The position numbers and the translations under genes were made by a program. The notes beneath the pieces are model-generated. The model was not told where the DNA came from, ran no database searches, and worked only from the letters and a program-made list of their open reading frames with translations. Below, in pieces: positions 8,805 to 17,515 of a stretch of DNA of 64,000 nucleotides. The stretch is from Burkholderia cenocepacia (lineage in GTDB: Bacteria; Pseudomonadota; Gammaproteobacteria; Burkholderiales; Burkholderiaceae). The stretch is from contig NZ_CP060041.1 in NCBI RefSeq assembly GCF_014211915.1, forward strand, positions 62,001 through 126,000. Reading direction: 5' to 3'. Positions within the stretch are counted from its first letter, which is position 1. Every line of letters starts with the position of its first letter.

Positions 8805-9068
8805 GCTGGAATCCGTTGAAGAGAGCGGGCTCGCGCGGCTGGCCGGCGCTGGCGGCAGCGCGGCAGTGCCGGAGCCCTGCCCGCCCAAAAGCGATACGGT
8901 ACATCAGGAAGCGGCACCGGGACGATCGATTCGCGGCGCGGCCCGCGCTATCCCGGCGGCCCGGAGGCACACCGAGCCACGCCGACGCCGCCGCACTGGC
9001 GACGCGACATGCATGACGCCGGCGGAATCATGCAAAATGCTGCGCATCTGAGTGGCGGAGAGTGACCG
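8805..9068. promoter_or_regulatory. Divergent promoter region between two LysR genes
   Basis: 264 bases separate two oppositely transcribed LysR genes. LysR proteins usually bind their own divergent promoter through T-N11-A boxes, and several loose matches are possible here. I cannot single one out by eye. The GTG of the right-hand gene at 9069 has a GGAG seven to ten bases upstream. Confidence 0.4.
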
Positions 9069-9992
9069 GTGGGCATCAATTTCGATTTGACGGACTTGCA
9101 GGCGTTTCGCGCGGTCGTGGAAACGGGCAGTTTCCGCAAGGCCGCCGAAGCGGTCAGCCTCTCGCAGCCTGCGTTGAGCCGCCGGATCGACAAGCTCGAG
9201 GACGCGCTCGGCGTGCGGCTCTTCGAGCGCACCACGCGCCGCGTCGCGCTCACCACCGTCGGCCGCGTGTTCGCGCAGAGCGCCGAACAACTGCTCGACG
9301 ATCTCGACGCCGCGCTGCTCGGCATCCGCGACGTGTCGTCGAGCCGCCTGGGCCATGTGACGATCGCCTGCGTGCCGTCGGTCGCCTACTACTTCCTGCC
9401 GCCCATCATCGCCCGCTATCATCAGCGCTTTCCGCGCATCCGGGTGAAGCTGCTCGACGCCGGCGCCAACGAGGTGCTGGGCGCCGTCATCAGCGGCGAG
9501 GCGGATTTCGGCGTGAGCTTCATCGGCAGCCAGGAGGCGGAGGTCGAGTTCAAGGTGCTGCTCCAGGAGCGGTTCGTCGCCGCCTGCCGCCGCGACCACC
9601 CGCTCGCGCGCAAGAAGCGCGTCACCTGGAACGAGCTTTACGAGCACGACTACGTGTCCGTGGACAAGACGTCCGGTAACCGCCTGCTGCTCGACCAGGC
9701 CTTGGCGGCCGTCGCGCCGCGCACGCCGAGCGTGTGCGAGGCGCGCCACGTCACGACCCTGCTAGGGCTGATCGAGGCGGGGCTCGGCGTCGCCGCGGTG
9801 CCGTCGATGGCGATGCCGGGCCACGACCACCCTGTCCTCACGAGCGTGCCGCTCGTCGAGCCGGCCGTGAAGCGGCGCGTGGGCATCGTCAAGCGGCGCG
9901 GGCGCTCGCTGACGCCGGCCGCCGAGGCGTTTCACCGGATGATCGTCGACGCGAAGCGCGGCGACGCCGCCGGCAACGGCACATCGGCATGA
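9069..9992 (+). CDS. LysR-family transcriptional regulator next to dctA-type carrier
   Basis: 307 residues. The HTH spans DLTDLQAFRAVVETGSFRKA and PALSRRIDKLEDALGVRLFE. The effector domain contains VTIACVPSVAYYFLPPIIARY and a conserved LGVAAVPSMAMP near the C-terminus. The start is the GTG at 9069, preceded by a GGAG. The C4-dicarboxylate-type carrier gene follows on the same strand, so this is a plausible organic-acid-responsive activator of that carrier. The link is positional only. It resembles the CysB/CbbR-like group of LysR proteins that read small anions. Confidence 0.88.
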   Translation: MGINFDLTDLQAFRAVVETGSFRKAAEAVSLSQPALSRRIDKLEDALGVRLFERTTRRVALTTVGRVFAQSAEQLLDDLDAALLGIRDVSSSRLGHVTIACVPSVAYYFLPPIIARYHQRFPRIRVKLLDAGANEVLGAVISGEADFGVSFIGSQEAEVEFKVLLQERFVAACRRDHPLARKKRVTWNELYEHDYVSVDKTSGNRLLLDQALAAVAPRTPSVCEARHVTTLLGLIEAGLGVAAVPSMAMPGHDHPVLTSVPLVEPAVKRRVGIVKRRGRSLTPAAEAFHRMIVDAKRGDAAGNGTSA

Positions 9993-10058
9993 CGACGACG
10001 GAACGGAAACGAAGGAAGACCGCATCGTGAGGGGGCCCGGCTGTTCAAATCGCTTTAC

Positions 10059-11357
10059 GTGCAGGTCCTGCTCGCGATGATCGTCGGCATCGGCATCGGT
10101 CACGTGTGGCCGGCGGCGGGCGCGATGCTCAAGCCGCTCAGCGACGCGTTCGTCGCGCTCGTGAAGATGACCATCGCGCCGATCGTCTTTTGCACGATCG
10201 TGTCGGGCATCACGTCGTTGTCGAACGGGCAGGCGATCGGCCGCACGATCGTGCGCTCGCTCGCGCTGTTCTATCTGTTGACGGCCGCCGCGCTCGCGTT
10301 CGGGCTCGTCGTCGCCTACGTGCTGCGACCGGGCGCCGGCATGCACATCGACGTCCATCATCTGGATGCGAGCATCCTCGCGCCGTATGCGAAGCATGCG
10401 GAGCCGCGCAGCCTGGTCACATTCGCGCTCGGCATGATTCCGGACACGATGCTCGGCGCATTCGCCACCGGCGAAGTGCTGCCGGTGCTGCTGCTGTCGC
10501 TGCTGTTCGGCTTCTCGCTGAATGCGCATCCGCGCGCCGCGCGGCCCGTGCTCGCACTGATCGACGGCATCGCCCAGGTCGTCTTTCGCGTGCTCGCGAT
10601 GATCATGCGGCTCGCGCCGCTTGGCGCATTCGGCGCGATGGCGTTCACGGTGGGCCGCTTCGGCATCGGTTCGGTCGGCTCGCTGGCGAAGCTGATGGCG
10701 TCCTTCTACGTGGCCTGCGCGCTGTTCGTCGCGCTGGTGCTCGCCCCGCTCGCGCGACTGCACGGCTTCGCGCTGTGGCGGCTGTTGCGCTACCTGCGCG
10801 AAGAGTTGCTGATCGTCCTCGCCACCTCGTCCACGGAGCCGGTCCTGCCGCGCCTGATCGTCAAGCTGGAAGCGCTCGGCTGCGACAAAGGCGTCGTCGG
10901 GCTCGTGCTGCCGGCGGGCTATTCGTTCAATCTGGACGGGACCGCGATCTACCTGACGCTCGCGGCGCTGTTCATCGCGCAGGCCTGCGACGTCCCGCTG
11001 TCCGCGCCGCAGGTCGCGACGATGCTCGCGATCATGCTGGTCACGTCCAAGGGCGCGGCCGGCGTGTCCGGCAGCGGGCTCGTCGCGCTGGTCGCGACGC
11101 TCGCCGTGATGCCCGACCTGCCCGTCGCCGGGGTCGCGCTGCTGGTCGGCATCGATCGCTTCATGTCGGAGGCGCGCGCGCTGACCAGCGTGATCAGCAA
11201 CGCGTGCGCGGTGATCTTCGTGTCGTCGTGGGAAGGGGCGTGCGATCGTGCGCGTCTCGCGCAGCGGCTCGCGGCGGCCGGGCCGGCGTCGACGAACGGG
11301 GCCGATCAAGACGATGCCGTGGCAGACGGCGGTGACGGCGACGGGAAGACGGTCTGA
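10059..11357 (+). CDS. Dicarboxylate/amino acid:cation symporter (DctA/GltP family), 5' end uncertain
   Basis: At least 432 residues with eight membrane helices and two hairpins of the DAACS family. TSSTEPVLPRL is the serine-rich hairpin motif and YSFNLDGTAIYLTLAALFIAQA the conserved helix-7 motif. It imports C4-dicarboxylates or acidic amino acids with protons or sodium. The start is odd. A good ribosome site (GAAGGA at 10011) precedes a GTG at 10027, but that GTG is out of frame with the protein. One extra G in the G5 run at 10031-10035 would restore MRGARLFKSLYVQV, a normal DctA N-terminus. As read, translation can only begin at a CTG (10041) or the GTG at 10059. This is either a homopolymer sequencing error or a frameshift mutation. 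Confidence 0.8.
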   Translation: MQVLLAMIVGIGIGHVWPAAGAMLKPLSDAFVALVKMTIAPIVFCTIVSGITSLSNGQAIGRTIVRSLALFYLLTAAALAFGLVVAYVLRPGAGMHIDVHHLDASILAPYAKHAEPRSLVTFALGMIPDTMLGAFATGEVLPVLLLSLLFGFSLNAHPRAARPVLALIDGIAQVVFRVLAMIMRLAPLGAFGAMAFTVGRFGIGSVGSLAKLMASFYVACALFVALVLAPLARLHGFALWRLLRYLREELLIVLATSSTEPVLPRLIVKLEALGCDKGVVGLVLPAGYSFNLDGTAIYLTLAALFIAQACDVPLSAPQVATMLAIMLVTSKGAAGVSGSGLVALVATLAVMPDLPVAGVALLVGIDRFMSEARALTSVISNACAVIFVSSWEGACDRARLAQRLAAAGPASTNGADQDDAVADGGDGDGKTV

Positions 11358-11381
11358 TACGCGCCCGCCCGTCGCTCGGGT

Positions 11382-12164
11382 TCAATGCGCGGAAACGGAA
11401 TCCAGGCCGGTCGATTTCACGTCGGCCTGCACGTCGGGCGACGCGAGATAGTCGAGCAGCGCCTTCGCTTCCTTCGGATGCTGGGCGCCGACCGGGATGC
11501 CGGCGGCGAAGCGCGTGACGGACTGCAGCGATTCGGGAATCTTGCCGACGAAAGTCGCCCCCTTGACGGGCAGCAACTCGCTGACCTGCTGGAAGCCGAT
11601 TTCGTAGTCGCCGTTCGCGACGACCGACGCCACCGGAATCCGCGGAATCATCTTCGCCTTCGACTTCACCTGCTCCTCGATCCCGAGCTTCCTGAACAGC
11701 TCGCGTTCGATGTACACGCCGCTCGCGCTGTCCGAGTAGGCGATCGATTTCGCGTGCAGCAGCACTTGCTTGAGCCCTTCGGGGGTGCTGATGTCGGGCT
11801 TGGCCGCGCCGTCGCGCACGACCATGCCGATGCGCGAGTCGGCCAGATCGACGCGGGAATCGGGGATGACCTTGCCCTGCTTGATCAGATCGTCCAGCGC
11901 GTAGCCGACCATGATCACGGCGTCGGCGGGCTCGCCGCGCGCGAGCCGGTTCGGAATCGCTTCGGGCGACTTGCCCATCGACGGGCCGAGCGCGGTCGCG
12001 AGCGTATTGCCCGTGGTGGACGCGAACCGCGGGCCGAGCACCTTGTAGGCGGCGGTGAAACCGCCCGAGCTCATCACGTGCAGTTCGGCGGCCTGTACGT
12101 TGGCCGCCACCGCCGCGGTGGCGACGAGCGCGGTCGCGCAGCATTTCAGGAACAGATTTCTCAT
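11382..12164 (-). CDS. Periplasmic substrate-binding protein (ModA-like)
   Basis: 260 residues with a clear Sec signal peptide (MRNLFLKCCATALVATAAVAANVQA, cut before AELHV). The mature protein starts with the LHVMSSGGFTAAYKVLGPRF pattern of the ModA/PBP2 family, followed by ARGEPADAVIMVGYALDDL and SDSASGVYIERELF. Family members bind molybdate or small organic anions for uptake or sensing. There is no ABC permease or ATPase beside it. Instead it sits 55 bases downstream of a tricarballylate-type MFS carrier in the same direction, an arrangement I read as an organic-anion binding protein partnered with, or sensing for, that carrier. It converges with dctA (24-base gap). Confidence 0.82.
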   Translation of the reverse strand: MRNLFLKCCATALVATAAVAANVQAAELHVMSSGGFTAAYKVLGPRFASTTGNTLATALGPSMGKSPEAIPNRLARGEPADAVIMVGYALDDLIKQGKVIPDSRVDLADSRIGMVVRDGAAKPDISTPEGLKQVLLHAKSIAYSDSASGVYIERELFRKLGIEEQVKSKAKMIPRIPVASVVANGDYEIGFQQVSELLPVKGATFVGKIPESLQSVTRFAAGIPVGAQHPKEAKALLDYLASPDVQADVKSTGLDSVSAH

Positions 12165-12219
12165 GGTCGGGGTCGTGCGAATACGTGGGTGGGGATGAAC
12201 GTTCCGGCCGGGCCGGACC

Positions 12220-13515
12220 TCAATGCGCCGGCGTCAACGTCGCGGCGCGGCGACGATAGAGCGCGAACGTCGCGAGCAGCGCGCACACCGCGGCGAAGCT
12301 CATCCAGTAGCCCGGTGCGGCCTTGTCGCCCGTCATGTGAATGAGCCCGGTCGAGATGGCCGGCGTGAAGCCGCCGAACACGGCCGTCGCGAGGCTGTAC
12401 GCGAGCGAGAAGCCCGCGACGCGCACCTGCACCGGCATCACTTCGGTGAGCGCGACGACCATCGCGCCGTTGTACATGCCGTACATGAACGACAGCCAGA
12501 GCAGCACGATCAGCATGTTGGCGAACGACGGCGCATGCGCGAGGAACGACAGCGCCGGGTAGGCGGTCACGACGGTGAGCATCGTCATGCCGACCAGCAA
12601 CGGCCGGCGGCCGATCCGGTCGGACAGCGCCCCGCCGATCGGCAGCCACACGAAGTTCGACACGCCGACGCAGAGCGTGACGAGCAGGCTGTCGGCGGTG
12701 CTCAGATGCAGCACGGTCTTGCCGAAGGTCGGCGCGTAGACGGTGATCAGGTAGAAGCTCGTGGTGGTCATCGCGACCAGCATCATGCCGGCGACCACGA
12801 CGCCCCAGTTCTGGACCAGCGTGCCGAACACTTCCTTCATGCCCGGACGATGCTTGCGCGCCTTGAACTCCTGGGTTTCCTCCAGGTTGCGGCGCAGCAT
12901 GAAGATGAACGGCACGATCATGCAGCCGACGAAGAACGGCACGCGCCATCCCCACGCGGCGATCTGCGAGGCGCTCAGCCACTGATTGAGCGCGAAGCCG
13001 AGGGCCGCCGCGATGACGATCGCCACCTGCTGGCTCGCCGATTGCCAGCTCGTGAAGAAGCCCTTGCGGCCGGGCGTCGCCAGCTCGGCGAGATAGACCG
13101 AGACGCCGCCCAGCTCGGCGCCCGCGGAGAAGCCCTGCAGCAGCCGGCCGATCAGCACGAGCACGGGCGCCAGCAGCCCGATCGTCGCGTAGCCCGGCAC
13201 GAACGCGATCAGGATGGTGCCGCTCGCCATGATCGACAGCGTGACGATCAGGCCCTTGCGGCGGCCGACCTCGTCGATGTACGCGCCCAGCACGATCGCG
13301 CCGAGCGGCCGCATCAGGAAGCCGGCGCCGAACACGGCGAAGGTCATCATCAACGATGCGAATTCGCTTTGCGCGGGGAAGAAGACGTTGGCAATCTGCG
13401 TGGCGTAGAAGCCGAACAGGAAGAAGTCGAACTGCTCGAGAAAGTTGCCGGCCGTGACGCGAAAGATCGCGGCGGCCTTCGAGCGTTCGGCCGGAAGGCT
13501 GGACGAGGGGTGCAT
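12220..13515 (-). CDS. MFS transporter, citrate/tricarballylate:H+ symporter type
   Basis: 431 residues with 12 predicted membrane segments. The N-terminus ([20 protein letters not shown]) and the loop [20 protein letters not shown] are signatures of the metabolite:H+ symporter family including TcuC and CitA. The ATG at 13515 follows an AGGAGA ribosome site and gives [15 protein letters not shown], matching the start of the paralogue at 61539. The two proteins are very similar through most of their length (for example, [13 protein letters not shown] and [19 protein letters not shown] are shared). This copy lacks adjacent tcuA/tcuB and instead precedes a periplasmic binding-protein gene, so it may take a related tricarboxylate or dicarboxylate. 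Confidence 0.9.
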   Translation of the reverse strand: MHPSSSLPAERSKAAAIFRVTAGNFLEQFDFFLFGFYATQIANVFFPAQSEFASLMMTFAVFGAGFLMRPLGAIVLGAYIDEVGRRKGLIVTLSIMASGTILIAFVPGYATIGLLAPVLVLIGRLLQGFSAGAELGGVSVYLAELATPGRKGFFTSWQSASQQVAIVIAAALGFALNQWLSASQIAAWGWRVPFFVGCMIVPFIFMLRRNLEETQEFKARKHRPGMKEVFGTLVQNWGVVVAGMMLVAMTTTSFYLITVYAPTFGKTVLHLSTADSLLVTLCVGVSNFVWLPIGGALSDRIGRRPLLVGMTMLTVVTAYPALSFLAHAPSFANMLIVLLWLSFMYGMYNGAMVVALTEVMPVQVRVAGFSLAYSLATAVFGGFTPAISTGLIHMTGDKAAPGYWMSFAAVCALLATFALYRRRAATLTPAH

Positions 13516-13852
13516 CTGGGTGTCTCCTGAAAATCCTGGAATACGCGGGAGGGGCTGGTCGATTGTCGTTTTCCGGCATGTTGGCGCGGTATCGATCAAA
13601 CGATAAGTGCGATTTTCGGAACGATTGATGCAGTGTTGTTATCAATCGAAAGCGACCCGCGCGGATCCGGACGGCGAGCGGGCCGTATCGCCGCATGGCC
13701 GCACACGTTTGCGTCGCCGCGCCCGGCCGATGTCGTCGACGGGCGGTCGATGAGCGGCCATGTCGGCCTCGATTTTTCGTTAACCGTGCCGTTAACCCTG
13801 ACTGGACCCGCGCCGGCGCAAGTGCAGCCGGCATCTCAAAACGAGCGCGAGC
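13516..13852. promoter_or_regulatory. Divergent intergenic region between the citrate-type MFS gene and the diguanylate cyclase gene
   Basis: 337 bases without a gene. It holds the probable promoter of the MFS gene on the left and of the cyclase gene on the right. A perfect inverted repeat (CGATTGAT, 11-base spacer, ATCAATCG) lies at 13622-13648 and a related ATCAAACGAT at about 13595-13604; see separate entry. No other structure stands out. Confidence 0.5.
13622..13648. promoter_or_regulatory. Inverted repeat, candidate operator for the citrate-type MFS gene
   Basis: Perfect 8-base arms CGATTGAT (13622-13629) and ATCAATCG (13641-13648) are separated by 11 bases. The site lies 107 bases upstream of the MFS start, a normal place for an activator or repressor site. 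A similar half-site (ATCAAACGAT) occurs about 20 bases nearer the MFS gene. The binding protein is unknown. Confidence 0.45.
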
Positions 13853-15361
13853 ATGCCCGCATTCACTTCGATCGAGAAAATCGCCGACTGGGCCGGACGC
13901 CACCCGTTCGTCGTCGGCGCGTTGGGCACGCTGATGTCGCTCGCGGCGCTCGCGATCAGCGCGGTGACGCTGTGGGTCGCGCGCAGCGAAGTCATCGAGC
14001 ACGCGCATGAGACGTCGCGCAACGTCGCGGCCGTTCTGGCGAGTCAGATCGCGAGGACGGTCGAAACGTCGAACAACGCGCTGGTCGCGCTGGCCGCCGA
14101 TCTCGGCAAGCCGGCGGTGCAGCGGATGGACGTCGGGTTGCGGCACGACCTGCTGTTCGAGCGCACCGCGGCGCAATACATGACCGGCATGGGCGTGACC
14201 GACCGGCGCGGCCGCCTCATTGACGGGTGCTGCAGCACGACCCATCGCTGGGACTTCGCCGATCGCGACTACTTCAAGGTTCATCGCGATGCGGACAACG
14301 TCGGGCTCTACGTCTCCCAACCCTATCGCGCACGCTCGCGCGGCGGCAAGGAGTCCATCGCGCTGTCGCGGCGCATCGAGCGGCCGGATCATACGTTCGA
14401 CGGGATCGCGGTCGTCGCCGTCGATCTCGCTTACTTCGAGCAGTTGCTGTCCCGCCTCGATGTCGGGCCGAACGGCGTCAGCGCGATCGTGCGCGCGGAC
14501 GGCACGATCCTCGCGAGAAACCCGTCGTTGAACGACGGCCAGATGAACCTCCTGCGCCGCTCGAAATCCTTCCACCGGATGGTGAACAGCGAATCGGGCT
14601 TCTATCCCGCGCGTTCGAGCATCGACGGCATCGTGCGGCTGTACACCTACCAGCGGATACCGGGCACCCCGCTGATCGCGGTCGTCGCGCCGGCCGAAAA
14701 CGACGTGCTGGCCGGCATCCGGCGCCTGTCGTGGACGGTCGGCGTGTCGGCGTCCGTGATCGGCGCGTCGTTCTGCGCGGTGGTCTGGCTGCTGGCCTTC
14801 GCGTTGCGCGACAACTTCCGCAAGCAGACGCTGCTGACCGATCTCACGCGTACCGATCCGTTGACCGGATTGCGCAATCGTCGCGCACTCGATACCGCAC
14901 TGGCCGACGAATGGGAGCGGCTGCAGCGCGGCAGCGGCGGCAGCCTGTCGGTGCTGTTCATCGACGCCGATCACTTCAAGCAGTACAACGACCAGCACGG
15001 GCACGCGCAGGGCGACACCGCGCTGCGTTTTCTCGCCGAATGCATCCGCGCGCATACGCGGCGGCGCGGCGACCTCGCCGCACGCTACGGCGGCGAGGAA
15101 TTCGTCGCGGTGTTGCCGGATACGGACGAAAACGGCGCCGCGCAGGTCGCCGAAGCGATTCGCCGGGAAGTCGAAGGCAACCGGCTCGTCGGGTTTGCGG
15201 AAACCGTGCCGCCTTTCACCGTCAGCATCGGCTGTGCGACCGGTCGGCGCGCGCGGCACGCGTCCATGCTCGCGCTGTCGCACCAGGCGGACATGGCGCT
15301 CTACCGCGCGAAGCGCGAAGGCAGGAACCGCGTGTGTTGCGCGCAGCCGGACGCGGTGTGA
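13853..15361 (+). CDS. Membrane-bound diguanylate cyclase (periplasmic Cache-like sensor plus GGDEF domain)
   Basis: 502 residues. Two membrane helices, at about 20-43 and 297-318, enclose a periplasmic double-PDC (Cache-like) sensor that contains DFADRDYFKVHRDADNVGLY, typical of amino- or organic-acid-binding Cache domains. The cytoplasmic end is a GGDEF domain: TDPLTGLRNRRALD begins it, the active-site loop is GGEEF at 413-417, and the inhibitory I-site RxxD is at 404-407 (RRGD). All catalytic elements are intact, so it should make cyclic di-GMP from two GTP in response to an extracellular ligand, with product inhibition. It stands alone as a single-gene unit and converges with a LysR gene. 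Confidence 0.93.
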   Translation: MPAFTSIEKIADWAGRHPFVVGALGTLMSLAALAISAVTLWVARSEVIEHAHETSRNVAAVLASQIARTVETSNNALVALAADLGKPAVQRMDVGLRHDLLFERTAAQYMTGMGVTDRRGRLIDGCCSTTHRWDFADRDYFKVHRDADNVGLYVSQPYRARSRGGKESIALSRRIERPDHTFDGIAVVAVDLAYFEQLLSRLDVGPNGVSAIVRADGTILARNPSLNDGQMNLLRRSKSFHRMVNSESGFYPARSSIDGIVRLYTYQRIPGTPLIAVVAPAENDVLAGIRRLSWTVGVSASVIGASFCAVVWLLAFALRDNFRKQTLLTDLTRTDPLTGLRNRRALDTALADEWERLQRGSGGSLSVLFIDADHFKQYNDQHGHAQGDTALRFLAECIRAHTRRRGDLAARYGGEEFVAVLPDTDENGAAQVAEAIRREVEGNRLVGFAETVPPFTVSIGCATGRRARHASMLALSHQADMALYRAKREGRNRVCCAQPDAV

Positions 15362-15460
15362 AAACCGCGGTTCGATCGGGACGGGCGGTGTGGCATGCGC
15401 CCCTGCCGATCGCGACGGCCTCCCGCTCGGGACATCGCGGTGCGCGCCGCCGTGGCCGTT

Positions 15461-16366
15461 TCACTGCCCGGGTTCGATATACGCGGCCAGTTCTTCCGGC
15501 TCACCTGACGGAAACGCGTCCTTCAGGTGATCGAGAAACGCGGACACGCGTGCGTTCAATAATCGCCTGGATGGATACAGCGCCCACAGCGCGATATCGG
15601 ACGCCGGTACGTCGCCCCAACTGACGAGCGTGCCGGCGGCCAGATCGCGGCTCACGAGCGAGATCGGCAGACATGCGGCGCCCAGGCCGAGGCGGACCGT
15701 ATCGCGCACCATGCTCAGCGACGACAGCCGCGCCACCGGTTCGACCGGGATGCGCGCCGTCCCGTCCGGCCCCGTGACCTCCCATCCGGTGCGGGTGTCG
15801 TTCGCGCCGCGCACCACGGCCGGCGCCGGTGTGGGCGCGTCGCCGCCGGGCCGCGCCAGCCCGGGCTTCGCGACGACGACCAGCCGGTCGCGCAGGATCA
15901 CGCGCCCGATCAGGCTCTCGTCGGGGTCCGGGTTCACGCGGATCACGAGGTCGTACCCTTCGTCGATCATGTCGACGGGCCGGTCTTCCGTCGTCACCTC
16001 CAGCCGGACGTCCGGGTATCGCAGCGCGAACGTCGCCACCAGCCGCCCCATCGCGAACTGGGAAAACAGCATCGGTGCGCTGATGCGCAGCCGGCCGCGC
16101 GGCCGCTCGCTCCCCGCTGCAATCGCCGACGCGCTGTCGGCCAGCTCCGCGAGCAGAGCGCCCGTCCGCTCGTAGAGCGCGCGCCCTTCCTGCGTGAGCT
16201 TCACGCCGCGCGAGCCGCGCTCGAACAGGCGCAGCGACAGACTGTTCTCCAGTTCCGCGACGCGGCGCGACAGCGTCGCCTTCGGGCGATCCGCGACCCG
16301 CGCGGCCTCCCCGAAGCTGCCGTGGCGGGCGACGAGGTTGAAATCGGCGAGAGCGAGCAGGTCCAT
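15461..16366 (-). CDS. LysR-family transcriptional regulator divergent from an NmrA-type gene
   Basis: 301 residues from the ATG at 16366 (MDLLALADFNLVARHGSFGE), the usual LysR start; an upstream ATG at 16402 would add 12 residues lacking family similarity. The HTH includes KATLSRRVAELENSLSLRLF, and the effector domain has LRISAPMLFSQFAMGRLVAT and IDEGYDLVIRVNPDPDESLI. This branch often represses or activates a divergent oxidoreductase, and indeed the NmrA-like gene starts 110 bases away on the other strand. It probably regulates that gene and itself. Confidence 0.9.
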   Translation of the reverse strand: MDLLALADFNLVARHGSFGEAARVADRPKATLSRRVAELENSLSLRLFERGSRGVKLTQEGRALYERTGALLAELADSASAIAAGSERPRGRLRISAPMLFSQFAMGRLVATFALRYPDVRLEVTTEDRPVDMIDEGYDLVIRVNPDPDESLIGRVILRDRLVVVAKPGLARPGGDAPTPAPAVVRGANDTRTGWEVTGPDGTARIPVEPVARLSSLSMVRDTVRLGLGAACLPISLVSRDLAAGTLVSWGDVPASDIALWALYPSRRLLNARVSAFLDHLKDAFPSGEPEELAAYIEPGQ

Positions 16367-16476
16367 GTGTTCCACCAGTGAGACGACACGTCTATTTATC
16401 ACACCTTCCGGATCGCGTGTGGATCACTTAACTTAGGTAGGCAGTCAACCCGACCATTACCTCAGGAGTGAACATC
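16367..16476. promoter_or_regulatory. Divergent LysR / NmrA promoter region
   Basis: The 110-base region is visibly AT-richer than its surroundings (TCTATTTATCACACC, then ACTTAACTTAGGT), typical of a LysR-controlled divergent promoter. An AGGAG at 16464-16468 serves the NmrA-like gene. I cannot assign exact -10/-35 boxes. Confidence 0.5.
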
Positions 16477-17340
16477 ATGACCATTCTCGTTACCGGCGCC
16501 ACCGGCCGTATCGGCCGCCAGCTCGTCCGTCAACTCGTCGATCGCGGCGCCGACGTGCGCGTGCTGGTGCGCGATCCGGCCAAGGCCGATTTTCCGGCGG
16601 CCGTGACCGTCGCGCAGGGCGACATGCTCGACGTCGACGCGCTGCGGGCGGCCTTCTCCGGCGTGCGCACGCTGTTCCTGCTCAACGGCGTGGCGGGCGA
16701 CGAATTCACGCAGGCGCTGATCGCGCTGAACCTGGCCCGCGAAGCGGGGATCGAGCGCGTCGTCTATCTGTCGGTGCTGCACGCCGACCGCTTCGTGAAC
16801 GTGCCGCACTTCGCGGTGAAATCCGGCGCGGAGCGGATGATCGAGCAAATGGGCTTCAGCGCGACGATCCTGCGGCCCGCGTATTTCATGGACAACGAGT
16901 CGATGGTCAAGGACGTGATCGTCGGACACGGCGTGTACCCGATCCCGATCGGCGGCAAGGGCGTCGCGATGGTCGATGCGCGCGACATCGCGGAAGTCGC
17001 GGCGATCGAGTTGATCCGCCGCAACGATGCGCCGGCCACGCTGCCGGTCGAGACCATCAACCTCGTCGGGCCCGACACGCTGACCGGCCCGCAACTGGCG
17101 TCGATCTGGTCGGACACGCTCGGCCGCCCGGTTGCCTATGGCGGCGACGATCCAACGCCGTTCGAAGACAATTTCGCGAAATTCATGCCGAAATGGATGG
17201 CGTACGAAATGCGTCTGATGGCCGAGCGCTACGTCAGCGACGGGATGGTGCCGGAGGCCGGCGACGTCGAGCGGCTGACCGCGATCCTCGGCCGCCCGCT
17301 GCGGACGTATCGCGACTTCGTGGCGGCGCTCGTGCGTTGA
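16477..17340 (+). CDS. NmrA-like NAD(P)-binding oxidoreductase / atypical SDR
   Basis: 287 residues. The N-terminal Rossmann motif is ILVTGATGRIGRQLVRQL (GATGxIG), followed by GDMLDVDALRAAFSGVRTLF. No classical Tyr-x3-Lys catalytic pair is obvious, which fits the NmrA/atypical SDR group that senses or reduces with NAD(P)H. Some members are quinone or ether reductases, others redox sensors. The ATG at 16477 is preferred over the GTG at 16468 because the AGGAG at 16464-16468 is then correctly spaced. Likely controlled by the divergent LysR gene. Confidence 0.85.
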   Translation: MTILVTGATGRIGRQLVRQLVDRGADVRVLVRDPAKADFPAAVTVAQGDMLDVDALRAAFSGVRTLFLLNGVAGDEFTQALIALNLAREAGIERVVYLSVLHADRFVNVPHFAVKSGAERMIEQMGFSATILRPAYFMDNESMVKDVIVGHGVYPIPIGGKGVAMVDARDIAEVAAIELIRRNDAPATLPVETINLVGPDTLTGPQLASIWSDTLGRPVAYGGDDPTPFEDNFAKFMPKWMAYEMRLMAERYVSDGMVPEAGDVERLTAILGRPLRTYRDFVAALVR

Positions 17341-17396
17341 GCGGGATGCGACGCACTCATGCGCCGCGCGGCAGTGCAGGGACTCGCCGGGCGGTT

Positions 17397-17422
17397 GAAC
17401 CGGCGGCGTGCGCGGCCGGTTC
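17397..17422. terminator. Hairpin between convergent genes, possible bidirectional terminator
   Basis: Perfect 8-base stem GAACCGGC (17397-17404) / GCCGGTTC (17415-17422) with a 10-base loop. It lies between the ends of the NmrA-like gene and the convergent GNAT gene. There is no T-run on either side, so it is at best a weak or Rho-assisted terminator. Confidence 0.35.
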
Positions 17423-17515
17423 GCCGCGACCTCCATACTGTTGCCGGCGACAGCGGCCACGCGACTGCGCCCCTGGCGTCCGGATCGGCGGGAGCCGGAC
17501 ACCAGGTCGGGCCCG

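Noticed and set aside
12161..15283. Very long minus-strand open frame (about 1040 codons)
   Set aside because: Arg/Ala-rich shadow of the MFS and diguanylate cyclase genes; no family likeness. High GC removes stop codons.
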